Shown here: positions 17,481-26,587 of the stretch, in pieces
Layout: each line of letters opens with the position of its first letter
Position numbering within the stretch: the first letter of the stretch is position 1
Origin: VXNE01 sp963665455
GTDB lineage: Bacteria; Pseudomonadota; Gammaproteobacteria; Pseudomonadales; Azotimanducaceae
Reading direction: 5' to 3'
Assembly (NCBI GenBank): GCA_963665455.1
Contig: OY762279.1
Span: 372,001 to 436,000, forward strand
Length of the DNA: 64,000 nucleotides
Translations under genes and position numbers: made by a program
Notes under the pieces: generated by a model
The model's input: the letters and a program-made list of their open reading frames with translations, nothing else
Database searches by the model: none
Told to the model about the DNA's origin: nothing

Positions 17481-19388
17481 ATGTTGCCCGGCATTCGAGA
17501 TCGCCGCTCCGGTGCTGCCATGCGCGCGTCCACGGGAACGCCGACGAGGATCGAGCCCCTGACGCTCCCCGAGTTCGGGGTGGACTTGAACTGGGCCATG
17601 TGCCGCAACCCGATGTGTCCGAACTTCGGGCGGGATCTTGCGGTCGAGATTCCGCCGGGGGGCAGGCAGGCTTCTGACCGTTGGCACAGGTTCAGGATGA
17701 CGGCCCTGAAGACGGGCCAGCGCGTCGGCAAAATCAAGTGCCTTGCGTGCGGACAGGAGGCGAGTCTGCCGTCGAACCGCGCCCTCCGCCCCGTCGCCCG
17801 CTACTTCCTGTCGCTCAGCCTGCCGTTCGCGGATTGCCCCGACCCCGATTGTCCGCATCACGGCGTCAATCTCTTCGAGAACTGGGCGAACACCGGGAGT
17901 GGGTCGTCGCGTTTCTACCGGCGACACCGAGGGAGCACCACCGTTCGTTGCCGCCACTGTGGGGGCGCGTTCAGCCTCGGGACGGCCTTGTCCGTGCCTG
18001 CGGAACGCCGGGTGAAGAGACATTGGCGGGAGATCCTCGATGGTTTGGCGGAGAGCCGCACCGTCACGGACACGTTCGAGCGCTTGGGGCTGCCGATGGA
18101 CGCGTACTATCGCTATCTCCAGCGGATCGGTCGGCGGTTGCGCGACTACCACAGTTGGCGGAACGCCCACTTGCTTCATCCGGCGCGGGGCACGCACGGT
18201 GCGCCGGTCCGCGTCTACTCGGACGTCTTGGACGTCTCGTTGAGGGCGGAGCGGGAGGACCGTCGCCATGTTCTCCTCAAGTTCATCGTGTCCGCGCTGG
18301 TCGCGGACAGGAAGATCTTTGTGCTTGCCGCCCATCCGTTCTTCCTGCCCGAGCGCCTCTGCCCGAGCGACAGGGATCGTCGCGGAGACGTTGAACGCTG
18401 GGAGTTCGACCAGGAGTGGGCAAGCGTGCTGCATCCCGGCGCCACTAGGCATCCGGGGATGACGGGAGCCGAGCGCATGAAGCAACTCCCCCAGCTGGGG
18501 CGCGGCGGGTACTTCATACGCTCCCCCTACGCGGAGACGGCGCACTTTCTCGTCGTGCAGAAGATGCTCAGCCGCTTTCAGCTCCTGCACTGCTACATGG
18601 ACGGGGCGAAGGAGATGGCGGCGTCCGCGCTGGTGGCGATGCGCGGCAGGGTTCTTGCCGGAGTGCCGGACCAAGGCACCGGCACGGATGGACGCGCCAG
18701 ACCGCTCAAACGCGTGGAGATCGCGCTGTACCAACACGACAAGGACCAGCGGCGCAAGGTGCAGAACCCCAACCAGCCTGTCGGCGAACGCAAGTCCCTG
18801 CGAGACGCGTGGGACGAGGTGGAGCAGCGGTTCGAAGCCGAGGCGATTCCAAAAGACCTGCTGAAGGCCGCCGTGCCGCACGATGATCCTCGCGTGCGGG
18901 CCACCCTCTTCAGGCGTGCGTTCAAGGGGGCGAAGCCGAAAGGAGGCGGGTCGCTGTGGCTGGACTATCCACAGGATACGCAAGCGTATCGGGGCTGCCG
19001 GACGCTTTGGCTAACGCGGATGCCGGGCAAGCGCGTCGAGCAGCACGGGTTTCCCACTCTCAAGGGCGCGAGTCTCCAGCCGGTCGATTCGATCATGAAC
19101 TCCATGCGCGCCCGGGTGCGCTCCGTAGCTCGCCCGTTGCTGAGGGCGGATGGGCGCAGCTATCTGGCGAGCTACGTGCTGCCGGAGGTGGTGGCGGCCG
19201 AACTTTGGGTGTACCTCTTGCGCCAGAACTACACGCTGCGCAGGAAGACTCCGTCGAGGACGATTCCCGCGCGGGCGGTCGGGCTAGTCACGGACGCGGC
19301 GGCCAGACTGGATCTGGTGGAGATTGCCTGGCGTTTCCGGCTTGGCATAGAGCATGCGCACAGGATTAGTCGATGGCAACGCCGATGA
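17481..19388 (+). CDS. Zinc-ribbon transposase-like protein (IS1-like architecture, large)
   Basis: 635 residues from the ATG at 17481; ATG 17520 is an alternative and the frame can be opened at a TTG at 17457. The N-terminal third has repeated Cys pairs: CRNPMCPNFG, CLACGQ, CPDPDCPHHG and CRHCGG. An HTH-like segment follows (AESRTVTDTFERLGLPMDAYYR). An RNase-H-like core is then suggested by YSDVLDVSL and HCYMDGAKE as candidate catalytic Asp positions. The C-terminal NYTLRRKTPSRTIPARAVGL resembles the tail of transposases. It shares its zinc-ribbon layout with the convergent protein at 22224-24167. It is the first gene inside the left inverted repeat and overlaps the next gene by ATGA, so it is probably the mobility gene of the island. 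The third acidic residue is not assigned with confidence. Confidence 0.65.
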   Translation: MLPGIRDRRSGAAMRASTGTPTRIEPLTLPEFGVDLNWAMCRNPMCPNFGRDLAVEIPPGGRQASDRWHRFRMTALKTGQRVGKIKCLACGQEASLPSNRALRPVARYFLSLSLPFADCPDPDCPHHGVNLFENWANTGSGSSRFYRRHRGSTTVRCRHCGGAFSLGTALSVPAERRVKRHWREILDGLAESRTVTDTFERLGLPMDAYYRYLQRIGRRLRDYHSWRNAHLLHPARGTHGAPVRVYSDVLDVSLRAEREDRRHVLLKFIVSALVADRKIFVLAAHPFFLPERLCPSDRDRRGDVERWEFDQEWASVLHPGATRHPGMTGAERMKQLPQLGRGGYFIRSPYAETAHFLVVQKMLSRFQLLHCYMDGAKEMAASALVAMRGRVLAGVPDQGTGTDGRARPLKRVEIALYQHDKDQRRKVQNPNQPVGERKSLRDAWDEVEQRFEAEAIPKDLLKAAVPHDDPRVRATLFRRAFKGAKPKGGGSLWLDYPQDTQAYRGCRTLWLTRMPGKRVEQHGFPTLKGASLQPVDSIMNSMRARVRSVARPLLRADGRSYLASYVLPEVVAAELWVYLLRQNYTLRRKTPSRTIPARAVGLVTDAAARLDLVEIAWRFRLGIEHAHRISRWQRR

Positions 19389-20248
19389 GCGAACGCTGCA
19401 CGCTCGTGACCGCCTTCGTCGAGTTCGAGCTTCTGCCGGACCTGCTCGCGCGCACGCCCGAGCCGGAGGTGGGGGCCACGCCCGAGCCGGAGCCCGGCGG
19501 CAGGCCGGGCGCCCTCGAGTTTGCGCTGTCGAGCGGCGAGATCGACGAGCAGTCGGCCATCCGGCAGTGGGCCGACGTGCTCGCGGACGCCGGTCCCAAC
19601 CTGGATCACGTCGAGGAAGGCGACCTGCCGGACGACGAAACGCTGGACGGCGCCTTGGCCGCGGACGCTTGGCGCCTCGCGAAGCGCTTGGGCTGGTTTG
19701 CGCCGGGGGGCATGACCCCCGCCAGCGTCCGGCTGGCCCACATCGCCGAGCGCCCCTGGCCGCGCAGAACGCCGCAGGATCATCGGACCATCGTGGACAC
19801 GGTCGCGGAGAGTGTTCGGCAGAGGTACGTCGGGGGCGATGGCCTGGAAGTGGTCGATCTCCTACAGGACGGCGCACGCTCGCTTGGGCAGACCGAACAC
19901 GTCTGGGCCAAGACCTGTCCCGGGCTACTGCTCGTGGAGTTCGAGGCGCTGATCCATTGGGCATTCGAGAGCCCGAGCCGCGCATTGGAGTTGAGCAAGG
20001 AACTCGTGCAGTACCGCGACATCGCCATGCACCGTTACGGCCCCCCGCCGGCCGACGCAGACCCCGGAGACCTACGCTTGGTTCATGCGGATGCGACGGC
20101 ATTGCTGTACCTGGAGACGGAAGAGCTTGCAGCGCGAACGGAACTGACCCTCACGGAGGTACGGAGCACGGCGATGCTGCTGACCTTCGCGGAGTTGCTC
20201 GAGGCTCCATCGCCGATGGACCACGTGAACTTCCTGACGCCGCCATAG
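19385..20248 (+). CDS. Unknown protein, translationally coupled to the transposase-like gene
   Basis: 287 residues. The ATG at 19385 overlaps the previous stop as ATGA; an in-frame ATG at 19373 is also possible. It starts with a hydrophobic-acidic segment (TAFVEFELLPDLL), has a Glu/Pro-rich linker (PEPEVGATPEPEPGG) and continues as a mainly helical, acidic, soluble protein with two tryptophan-containing helices. There is no recognisable catalytic motif. The overlap with the transposase-like gene and the short 14-base gap to the next gene suggest one operon. It might be a DNA-binding or target-selection partner, but nothing in the sequence proves this. Confidence 0.65.
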   Translation: MSERCTLVTAFVEFELLPDLLARTPEPEVGATPEPEPGGRPGALEFALSSGEIDEQSAIRQWADVLADAGPNLDHVEEGDLPDDETLDGALAADAWRLAKRLGWFAPGGMTPASVRLAHIAERPWPRRTPQDHRTIVDTVAESVRQRYVGGDGLEVVDLLQDGARSLGQTEHVWAKTCPGLLLVEFEALIHWAFESPSRALELSKELVQYRDIAMHRYGPPPADADPGDLRLVHADATALLYLETEELAARTELTLTEVRSTAMLLTFAELLEAPSPMDHVNFLTPP

Positions 20249-20262
20249 CAGGTTGCCATCGA

Positions 20263-21171
20263 ATGTTCTCACCGATCAGCGTTACGGTCGGGTCCAAGGA
20301 CGAATCGGCCAGCTCGTGGGATGCCGGGCGTCCGCTGTTCGAGATCCTTGAGATCCTAGATGCGCTGGAACTGACCGAAGCCCGAGAGGTGCAACATGGG
20401 GCAATCAGGAAGCTGGGTCTCGACTCGGCGACCCGGAGGAAGCAAGACAACAGGCTACGCTTCCGGGAGCAAAAACCGACGGGCGACCTCGAACGGAAGC
20501 TCGCGAAGAAGGAAAATCGGATACAGGCCGCCCGGCGGATCAACAAGGGCTTGGCGATGGAATTGGCCGTGTCCTCGATACTGACCTTCCTGGGTCATCC
20601 GGGGGTTGTCCGCAGCTACTGCACCACCAACGCCAAGGGGCTCCCCAACAACTTCGCGCCCTGCAACGTGTGTGACATCGAGCCTCGCCCGGCGATCACG
20701 GCGCCCAAGTTTCAGATCGTGTGCGAGGTGAGCGCGAACCGGAACATGAACACGGAAGCGTTCCTGCGGCAGTTGGCGGGCGCCCACAAGCACTGCGAGG
20801 CGGTCCACCAGCCGGGCAAGAGGGGGTTCGTCACGTACGGCTTCCTGGTCAACCACGGCGACATCGGCAAGAGCAAGGAGTTGCGGCGGCTCTACCAGGG
20901 GTTTCTGTCGCGGAGGAAGTTGCGCCGCAGAAGCCGCATCCGGCTGGTCCCGATGCGCTCGCGAGACTTCGGCACGGCAATGATGCGACTAGAAGCGAAG
21001 GGATACCTCGCCTTCGACGGCAGCCTCCTCGCGCGGGCGCTTGATGCGCTCCACCAAGGTTTACGCGAGGACGTGCCCGATGATAAGGAGTGGATGGCCG
21101 ACGTCTTCGTCCAAACCATAGTGGACGGGGCCGGCCCGACTCCAAGCCTGCTGAGTTATTCCGAAAGCTAG
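20263..21171 (+). CDS. Unknown protein with a possible nuclease-like core
   Basis: 302 residues from the ATG at 20263; the longer open frame upstream overlaps the previous gene and is a shadow. A basic coiled region (residues 60-100) is followed by two close Cys (CNVCDIEP), then PKFQIVCEVSANRNM and helices rich in Gln/His. The D...(E)V pattern is faintly reminiscent of restriction-endonuclease-like folds such as TnsA, but the terminal Lys is missing. That assignment is weak. It lies in the four-gene series 17481-22246 on the plus strand. A structure prediction would decide. Confidence 0.6.
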   Translation: MFSPISVTVGSKDESASSWDAGRPLFEILEILDALELTEAREVQHGAIRKLGLDSATRRKQDNRLRFREQKPTGDLERKLAKKENRIQAARRINKGLAMELAVSSILTFLGHPGVVRSYCTTNAKGLPNNFAPCNVCDIEPRPAITAPKFQIVCEVSANRNMNTEAFLRQLAGAHKHCEAVHQPGKRGFVTYGFLVNHGDIGKSKELRRLYQGFLSRRKLRRRSRIRLVPMRSRDFGTAMMRLEAKGYLAFDGSLLARALDALHQGLREDVPDDKEWMADVFVQTIVDGAGPTPSLLSYSES

Positions 21172-21253
21172 CGCCGCCGTCCCGGTGCCATGCTGGCACG
21201 AGCTGCGGCCCTGCGGTAGCTTGCGGACGCATTGTCTTGTGCCGGGAGGCGGC

Positions 21254-22246
21254 ATGGTGGACCAGAGCGACGCGTGGGGGGCGCCCGAGCGCCACTACTC
21301 GGGGGAGAAGCTCCCCGGCTTCCACAACGCGGTGAGCATGGGCTGGGAGGAGAGCCTGAAGCGCGTCGCTCCGAGGTGTGAGCAGGAGGTCCGGCGGCAC
21401 GTGGGGCTATGGAACCAGCGGGTCCGCAACCGTCTTGCTGCGGAGACGGGCTTCCAACTGCGGGGCAGGGAGGTTCCCATCGAGATTGCCAGCGGCCTGC
21501 CGCCGCCGCTTGCGGAGAAGCTCGCCGACCGCGTTGGAGTCGAGGCGATCATGCTGAATCGCCCCCTTCTCCAAGCGGTCGCCGACGGCACGAAGTTCAT
21601 GGCGGAGACGCGGGAAGTCGTGGAAAACGCCGCCGCCACAAGGCTCGGCGACGCGGGGCCGGACGATCTTGACAGAGTGCGGGACACCGCCACGGCGTGG
21701 CTTCAGTGGGCCGACGACAACGACGTGAGCAAGCTCTTCGCCGAGATCCGCGAGGATCTGTTTGGTGCGTACTGGTATCCGCAGCAAAGGGTGCTGATCT
21801 ACTGGCTGCCCATCGGCATTTACGCCGTCAGGCACAACATCTCGATCGACGCCATGACCGTCGTCGTGCTCGCGCACGAGCTCGCGCACGCATACACGCA
21901 CATGGGGTACGACATCGATGGTCTCGACTGGCCCACGGCCGCGTTCGGTGGAACGGACATCGCGGTCATCGAGGGGCTGGCCCAGTTCTACGCGTACTCG
22001 ACCTGTCTAGAGTTGGTTCGGCACCTACCCGAGGCCGTGGAGGTGTTCCAAGCCCTGCTAGACTGCCAGCACTCGATCTATCGGACCCATGAGACGTGGA
22101 TGGAAGAAGCCGGCACGCACAGCCGGGAAGTTGTGCGCACCGGCATGGTCGAGTGTCGACGGGCGCAAGAGCCGCTGGACAGGGATCAGTTCGCCAAGAA
22201 GATCAAGGCCGCGGCGACCCGCTTTACCGCGCCGCCCGCCGGCTAG
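21254..22246 (+). CDS. HExxH zinc metallopeptidase-like protein
   Basis: 330 residues from the ATG at 21254, preceded by GGGAGGCGG. The zinc-binding motif VVLAHELAHAYTH is near residue 210, with a downstream acidic motif (VIEGLAQFYA) that can supply the third ligand, as in gluzincins. There is no signal peptide, so it should act in the cytoplasm. It is the last gene of the series beginning with the transposase-like protein. Its stop overlaps that of the convergent paralogue by 23 bases. Cytoplasmic metallopeptidases of mobile elements often cleave regulators (compare ImmA); here the target is unknown. Confidence 0.75.
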   Translation: MVDQSDAWGAPERHYSGEKLPGFHNAVSMGWEESLKRVAPRCEQEVRRHVGLWNQRVRNRLAAETGFQLRGREVPIEIASGLPPPLAEKLADRVGVEAIMLNRPLLQAVADGTKFMAETREVVENAAATRLGDAGPDDLDRVRDTATAWLQWADDNDVSKLFAEIREDLFGAYWYPQQRVLIYWLPIGIYAVRHNISIDAMTVVVLAHELAHAYTHMGYDIDGLDWPTAAFGGTDIAVIEGLAQFYAYSTCLELVRHLPEAVEVFQALLDCQHSIYRTHETWMEEAGTHSREVVRTGMVECRRAQEPLDRDQFAKKIKAAATRFTAPPAG

Positions 22247-24167
22247 CGCCGCCCCGGCGGGCGCGTGTAGACCGGCGGTCGGGCATGGCCAGCCGCTTCC
22301 CCTTGCGTGGCCCGCGCCGGGGCCTCGGAACCCGCTGCCCCGGCCACACGATGTCCTCGAAGTGCAGCGGCTCGTTCGCGAACCCGAGCCGCATGGCCGG
22401 CGTCGCGCCATCGTCGCCGACGAACACGAAGTTGTTGACGGTGCGAAAGATGGTGACGTACTTCTCCAGCATGGCCGGGTTGTACGGCGCGTAGCCGTGC
22501 CACACGGTGTTGTGCCCGCTTGACGTTCCAACGGGGCGCTCGAGCGCGTTGAACAGACGCCGCGTCTTCAGAAACACGTTGTCGATCTTGCCGAGCCCCG
22601 ACCGCAGGAACATGTCCGCCTTGCGCACCTCGTCGATGGTGGTGTCGGGAGTCAGCCACGACATGGCCTTGTGCGGCTCGTTCAGGGTCGGCAGCGGATG
22701 CTCGACCCACTCGTCGTCCCACTTGCCGTGCTTCTCGCGCGCCTCGATGCGCTCCATCATCATGCGTCGGGCGACCTCGCGCCGGTCCTTTCGCATGTCC
22801 CTCGGCAGCGTGCTTGCGAACTCGTCGCGCTCGCGCCTGCTCTCGGCAAGGATCTCGCGTCGTTCGTCGATGGTCTGGTACTTCGTGTACTTGACGAAGA
22901 ACGCGTGCGCGGCGCCACGCTTCACCTCGTCCGCGAACGCGGTCAAGAAGGCTGCCCGCCCCATTGAGTCGATGTCCATGTTGGCCTGCACCCGTCGGAC
23001 GCCGGCGCCGGCCAGAACCCGATGCAACAGAAACCAATGCGCGTAAGCCGTGTACGGCATGTGGACCTGCATGCCCGTGCTCAGGAACGGGGTGCTATAG
23101 CCGGTGTTGAGGCCATGCAACTCGATGTTCTCGACGTCCTCCCGCGAGGCGGCGTCCGCGTAGAGCCGTTCGATCTGCCGCAGCAGCCCGATGCGGGCCT
23201 TTTCGTCCATGCGCCGCGCGATCGCGCGCCCGGCACGCAGTTCGTCGCCCGCGAGCCAATACTGGGCGTACCTCCTGAAGGCTTCGGGGAGGGCGAGATC
23301 TCCGGTGCGGGCAGCCTCCGCGTTGATCGTGAACGGGTCAACCCGCCCGTCGAAGTTGCAGTGCATCGCCAGCACGAAGTGAGACTCGCTGTGCACGGTG
23401 CAGTACGACGAGAGTTCGACATTGCGACGGTCCAGGCGGCTTATCCAATTCAGCCGGTAGACCTGCGCGTCGGACTGGAGATCCATGTCCTCCGGGAGCT
23501 TGAGGCGACCATCGATCAGCGCCCGGTCGATCGCCCCCGAGTACGCGCGACAGCGCCCGTGCAGGAAGTCCACGATCTGGTAGTAGTCCCGCAGGAACTT
23601 GAGTCCCGCGCCGCGGTAGGAGCCTCGCACGGGGGACTTGTTCGCGATTCGGCCGAGCAGGTCGGCGGCATGACGCCGGTTGCGGTCGTGCAGGCGCGTG
23701 GGGTCGGACGCCAGCGTGCGCCGTCCACACCGCCGGCACTGGTAGTAGCGTCCCCGCCCGGACTTCGGCCTGCCGCGCTTGCGGTATTCGTCGGGATGGA
23801 AGCCGACCGGCCGCTCATGGTTCGGGCACTCGGGGTTGCCGCAGGCCGTGCGCTCCTCCAACAGCCAGATGCCGCTCTCCATGGCGAGGCGCTCGACTTC
23901 CCGGGCGATGGCGTCGTTGGACTTGATCGGCGGCATGTCGAGGCACGCCTTGCAGCGGATCGCCGGGATCTTTCCCTTCGCGGTGCTGTGCACCTTGTAG
24001 GCCATGTCGCGATCCGCCGATGGCCCCGGCTTGCTTGGCTGCCAGCGCGCGGGCACGCCGAAGTTCTCGCAGCCCGGCATCTTGCAGTGGTTGACCTGGA
24101 TCGTCCGCTCGACGCCCGGTAGCTGGAGGACGGCAGGGAGAGGGACTCGTGGCCTCGGGTTCTCCAC
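22224..24167 (-). CDS. Second zinc-ribbon DDE transposase-like protein
   Basis: 647 residues from a GTG at 24167, chosen for AGGAGGGA upstream; the frame extends to a TTG at 24227. Cys motifs CKMPGCENFG, CKACLDM, CGNPECPNHE and CRRCGRR repeat the layout of the protein at 17481-19388. Candidate catalytic acids lie in SDAQVYRLNW, ANMDIDSMG and LNEPHKAMSW. The C-terminal stretch (YNPAMLEKYVTIFRTVNNFV, then TPAMRLGFAN and FEDIVW) closely resembles the tail of known IS transposases. It is convergent with the metallopeptidase gene. It could be a separate insertion or the second subunit of the same mobility machinery. Confidence 0.7.
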   Translation of the reverse strand: MENPRPRVPLPAVLQLPGVERTIQVNHCKMPGCENFGVPARWQPSKPGPSADRDMAYKVHSTAKGKIPAIRCKACLDMPPIKSNDAIAREVERLAMESGIWLLEERTACGNPECPNHERPVGFHPDEYRKRGRPKSGRGRYYQCRRCGRRTLASDPTRLHDRNRRHAADLLGRIANKSPVRGSYRGAGLKFLRDYYQIVDFLHGRCRAYSGAIDRALIDGRLKLPEDMDLQSDAQVYRLNWISRLDRRNVELSSYCTVHSESHFVLAMHCNFDGRVDPFTINAEAARTGDLALPEAFRRYAQYWLAGDELRAGRAIARRMDEKARIGLLRQIERLYADAASREDVENIELHGLNTGYSTPFLSTGMQVHMPYTAYAHWFLLHRVLAGAGVRRVQANMDIDSMGRAAFLTAFADEVKRGAAHAFFVKYTKYQTIDERREILAESRRERDEFASTLPRDMRKDRREVARRMMMERIEAREKHGKWDDEWVEHPLPTLNEPHKAMSWLTPDTTIDEVRKADMFLRSGLGKIDNVFLKTRRLFNALERPVGTSSGHNTVWHGYAPYNPAMLEKYVTIFRTVNNFVFVGDDGATPAMRLGFANEPLHFEDIVWPGQRVPRPRRGPRKGKRLAMPDRRSTRARRGGASRRAAR

Positions 24168-24282
24168 GTTGGCTAGGTCCCTCCTGGGCCGGCGCGGCCG
24201 ATCCGCCGGCCCGCGCGGGATCGGCAAAACGTTCGGCGCGTGATCGTCGCTGGCCGAGAGCCCGCCTTGTTGCGGCGGACAG

Positions 24283-26088
24283 TCAAGGCCGTCCCCGGAG
24301 GCGCCCCCACCGGGCGACGGCGTTCACGTCCGCGCCGGCCTCGATGAGGGCACGCGCCGCGCCGCCGTTGGCCGCGGCGCATGCTTCGTGCAGGGGCGGC
24401 ATGAGGCAGGCGTTGACGGAGAAGTCGGCGCCGGCCTCGATGAGGCGCCGCGTCGTCTCCGCGCCGGCGTGCCGGGCGGCGAACGTCAGGGGGACTTCAC
24501 CCCTGCCGGTGTGTATCTCCAGACGCGCGCCAGTGTCGATCAGCGCGCTCACGACGTCCGGCATGTCGAACGCCGCCGCCATGTGCAGCGGCGTGAGTTC
24601 GTCCACGTAGTGGGCGTTGGCGCGGATGCGCCCCTCCGCGACCATCGCGAGCACGTCGGCTTCGCCGGCGTGGCGCCAGTCGACCTCGCGCATGCCGCCG
24701 GCCAGCCCGGCCACGAAGTCGCGCAGGTCCACCGCGCCGGACGCGCGCCGCCGGCCGAACTCGCTCTCCGCGTCGCGGCGCGCCCGCGCGCGCCGGCGTG
24801 CGGCCGCGAACGACGACACCGCGCGCCAGCCCTCGGGCACGTCGTAGTCGAGCAGTTTCGCGCCGGCGTCGAGCAGCAGTTCGAGCACGTCGATGGCCGC
24901 CGCGTCCACGGCGTGGTGCAGCGGCCGAAAGCCATCCCCGTCCGGGGCGCCGGCGGGCAGCCGCCGCGAGTCCACGCCCTCGCTGGCGAGCAGCCGCGCC
25001 AGGGCGGCCGTGTCGGCCAGCGGGCGTCGCCGAGGGCGCGGATTCCCGTCCAGCATGGCGCGGCGCAGGCGGTCGCGCACGTCCGCGTTGGCGGCGACGT
25101 CACGCGCGGTCTCATCCCGCATGGTCCTCGCGCGCGGGTCGGCGCCCGCCCTGAGCAACAGGTCGACAACCTCGGCGTGGCCGCCTTCGGCGGCGCGCGT
25201 GAGCGCCGGCCTGCCCCAATGGATTTGGACGGCGTATGGGTCGGCGCGCAGCAGCAGGCGCACGCTCGCCAGGTCGCCGCGCCCGGCCGCGTCGTGCAGC
25301 GGCAAGCCCCATTCCGTGCTGGGGGAGGGCCTGGCGCCGTGTTCGAGCAGCCACGCGACGTGCTCGGCCGTGCCGCGGCGCGCGGCGATGTGCAGCGCCG
25401 TGCCGTCCCGAAAATGGCACAGGTCGATGGACTCCGGGTCGGCGCGGACGCAACGCTCGGCGGCGGCCAGGTCGCCGGCCTCGATGGCGTGCATGAGCGG
25501 GGTCGTGCACAGGCAGTTGCCGTCCAGCATGGGATCGGCCCCCGCCTCGAGCAGCAACGCCTCCATGGCGTCCGCGACGGCGGCGTTGGCGGCGATTTCG
25601 GCGGGGTCGTCGACGTCCGGCTTGTTGCGGATCTTGTCGTGGACCTTGCTCAGCGCCGTCCGCTCCAGGAAGTCGCGGGCGTCGAGGTCGACGCCGTGGC
25701 CGACGAGCAGCCGCGCGGTGTCGAGGCTCAACCCCTGCACCGCCTCCTGCACGGGCGTGCGCTGGCGCCCGTCGCGCAGGTTGGGATCGACGCCGTATTC
25801 GTCGACCAGGGCGGCGACGCACGCCGCGTGTCCGGCGAGGGCGGCGCGGTGGATCGCCGCGGAGCCGAACTCGTCCATGCGCAGCGGGTCGGCGCCGGCG
25901 TTGAGCAGCACGCGCATGGCGTCGAGGTGGCCCTCCTTGGCGGCCGCGTGCAGCGCCGTTTCGGGCGCCTCCGCCGCCGGCGGGTCGGCGGGCACGCCGG
26001 CGCGCAGCAGCTCCGCGAGGCGGGCCGTGTCGCCGGCGCGCGCGGCGACCAGCACGCGTTCATGGTCGAAGGGGGTTTGTGTCGTCAC
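24283..26088 (-). CDS. Ankyrin-repeat protein
   Basis: 601 residues. The GTG at 26088 overlaps the upstream stop as GTGA, a coupling that decides the start. There are about a dozen ankyrin repeats with the typical 'G.T.LH.AA..GH...V..LL..GAD' pattern (for example ALHAAAKEGHLDAMRVLL, LTRAAEGGHAEVVDLLL and PLHMAAAFDMPDVVSALI), interrupted near residues 430-470 by a basic Arg-rich insert. No signal peptide or enzymatic domain is seen. It is the last gene of a four-gene minus-strand operon (30231 to 24283). It probably provides protein-protein recognition, perhaps of phage or host proteins, which is inference. Confidence 0.85.
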   Translation of the reverse strand: MTTQTPFDHERVLVAARAGDTARLAELLRAGVPADPPAAEAPETALHAAAKEGHLDAMRVLLNAGADPLRMDEFGSAAIHRAALAGHAACVAALVDEYGVDPNLRDGRQRTPVQEAVQGLSLDTARLLVGHGVDLDARDFLERTALSKVHDKIRNKPDVDDPAEIAANAAVADAMEALLLEAGADPMLDGNCLCTTPLMHAIEAGDLAAAERCVRADPESIDLCHFRDGTALHIAARRGTAEHVAWLLEHGARPSPSTEWGLPLHDAAGRGDLASVRLLLRADPYAVQIHWGRPALTRAAEGGHAEVVDLLLRAGADPRARTMRDETARDVAANADVRDRLRRAMLDGNPRPRRRPLADTAALARLLASEGVDSRRLPAGAPDGDGFRPLHHAVDAAAIDVLELLLDAGAKLLDYDVPEGWRAVSSFAAARRRARARRDAESEFGRRRASGAVDLRDFVAGLAGGMREVDWRHAGEADVLAMVAEGRIRANAHYVDELTPLHMAAAFDMPDVVSALIDTGARLEIHTGRGEVPLTFAARHAGAETTRRLIEAGADFSVNACLMPPLHEACAAANGGAARALIEAGADVNAVARWGRLRGRP

Positions 26089-26534
26089 GGGGACACCCCC
26101 GCGTTGCGTCCCCCGCACGCCCTTGGCGCGGGGTCGGAGGCGAGTCGTACCTTCATGGGTGGCTCCGATTGGTTGACGATGCTAGCCCTCGGGGGGCGTT
26201 GTGTACACGGCATGGCGCGGTCAAGCGCGTCCCACCGATCCTCAAGGATGCGCGCCCGATGGCGCGCCAGATGCCGCTCCAAGGCATCGCGCCGGTCCCC
26301 GCGCTCCGCGGCGCGCCGCCAGCGCGTTGGCCGGCCGTGGCGCCCGGGATAGTTCTTGCGGGGGCTCCATCCCAACTTCTTGTGCAGTTTGATTTCGCGG
26401 CCCACGCGGCGCATCCAGCGGCGAAAATGCGGGTTTGGAGCACGCCCGCCGAGGATGGTCGGGGGCCGGGTGGCGGCGCGGCGCTTGCGGACGGCGTGCC
26501 CGGCGGCACGCCCGACCTTGCGTGAGATTGGCAT
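26085..26534 (-). CDS. Small, strongly basic protein of unknown function
   Basis: 149 residues from the ATG at 26534, with GGAGG about ten bases upstream. It is very rich in Arg and Lys (MPISRKVGRAAGHAVRKRR at the start, then REIKLHKKLG). It overlaps the ankyrin gene by GTGA and follows the Thg1-like gene by 53 bases, so it belongs to the same operon. Charge and size suggest nucleic-acid binding. It was separated from a longer open frame that runs antisense-like through neighbouring genes. Confidence 0.6.
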   Translation of the reverse strand: MPISRKVGRAAGHAVRKRRAATRPPTILGGRAPNPHFRRWMRRVGREIKLHKKLGWSPRKNYPGRHGRPTRWRRAAERGDRRDALERHLARHRARILEDRWDALDRAMPCTQRPPRASIVNQSEPPMKVRLASDPAPRACGGRNAGVSP

Positions 26535-26587
26535 GCCGGTCCTCCATGGCACCGTTGTTGTTCGGTTGGGGGATGGCCCGCGCCCCG

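Noticed and set aside
17355..18983. 542-codon minus-strand frame opposite the zinc-ribbon protein
   Set aside because: No start signal or recognisable domain; the plus strand has coherent Cys motifs and coupling to the next gene.
24388..26352. 654-codon plus-strand frame opposite the ankyrin gene
   Set aside because: Composition is repetitive Arg/Gly/Val, antisense of the ankyrin repeats; the minus strand has clear repeats.
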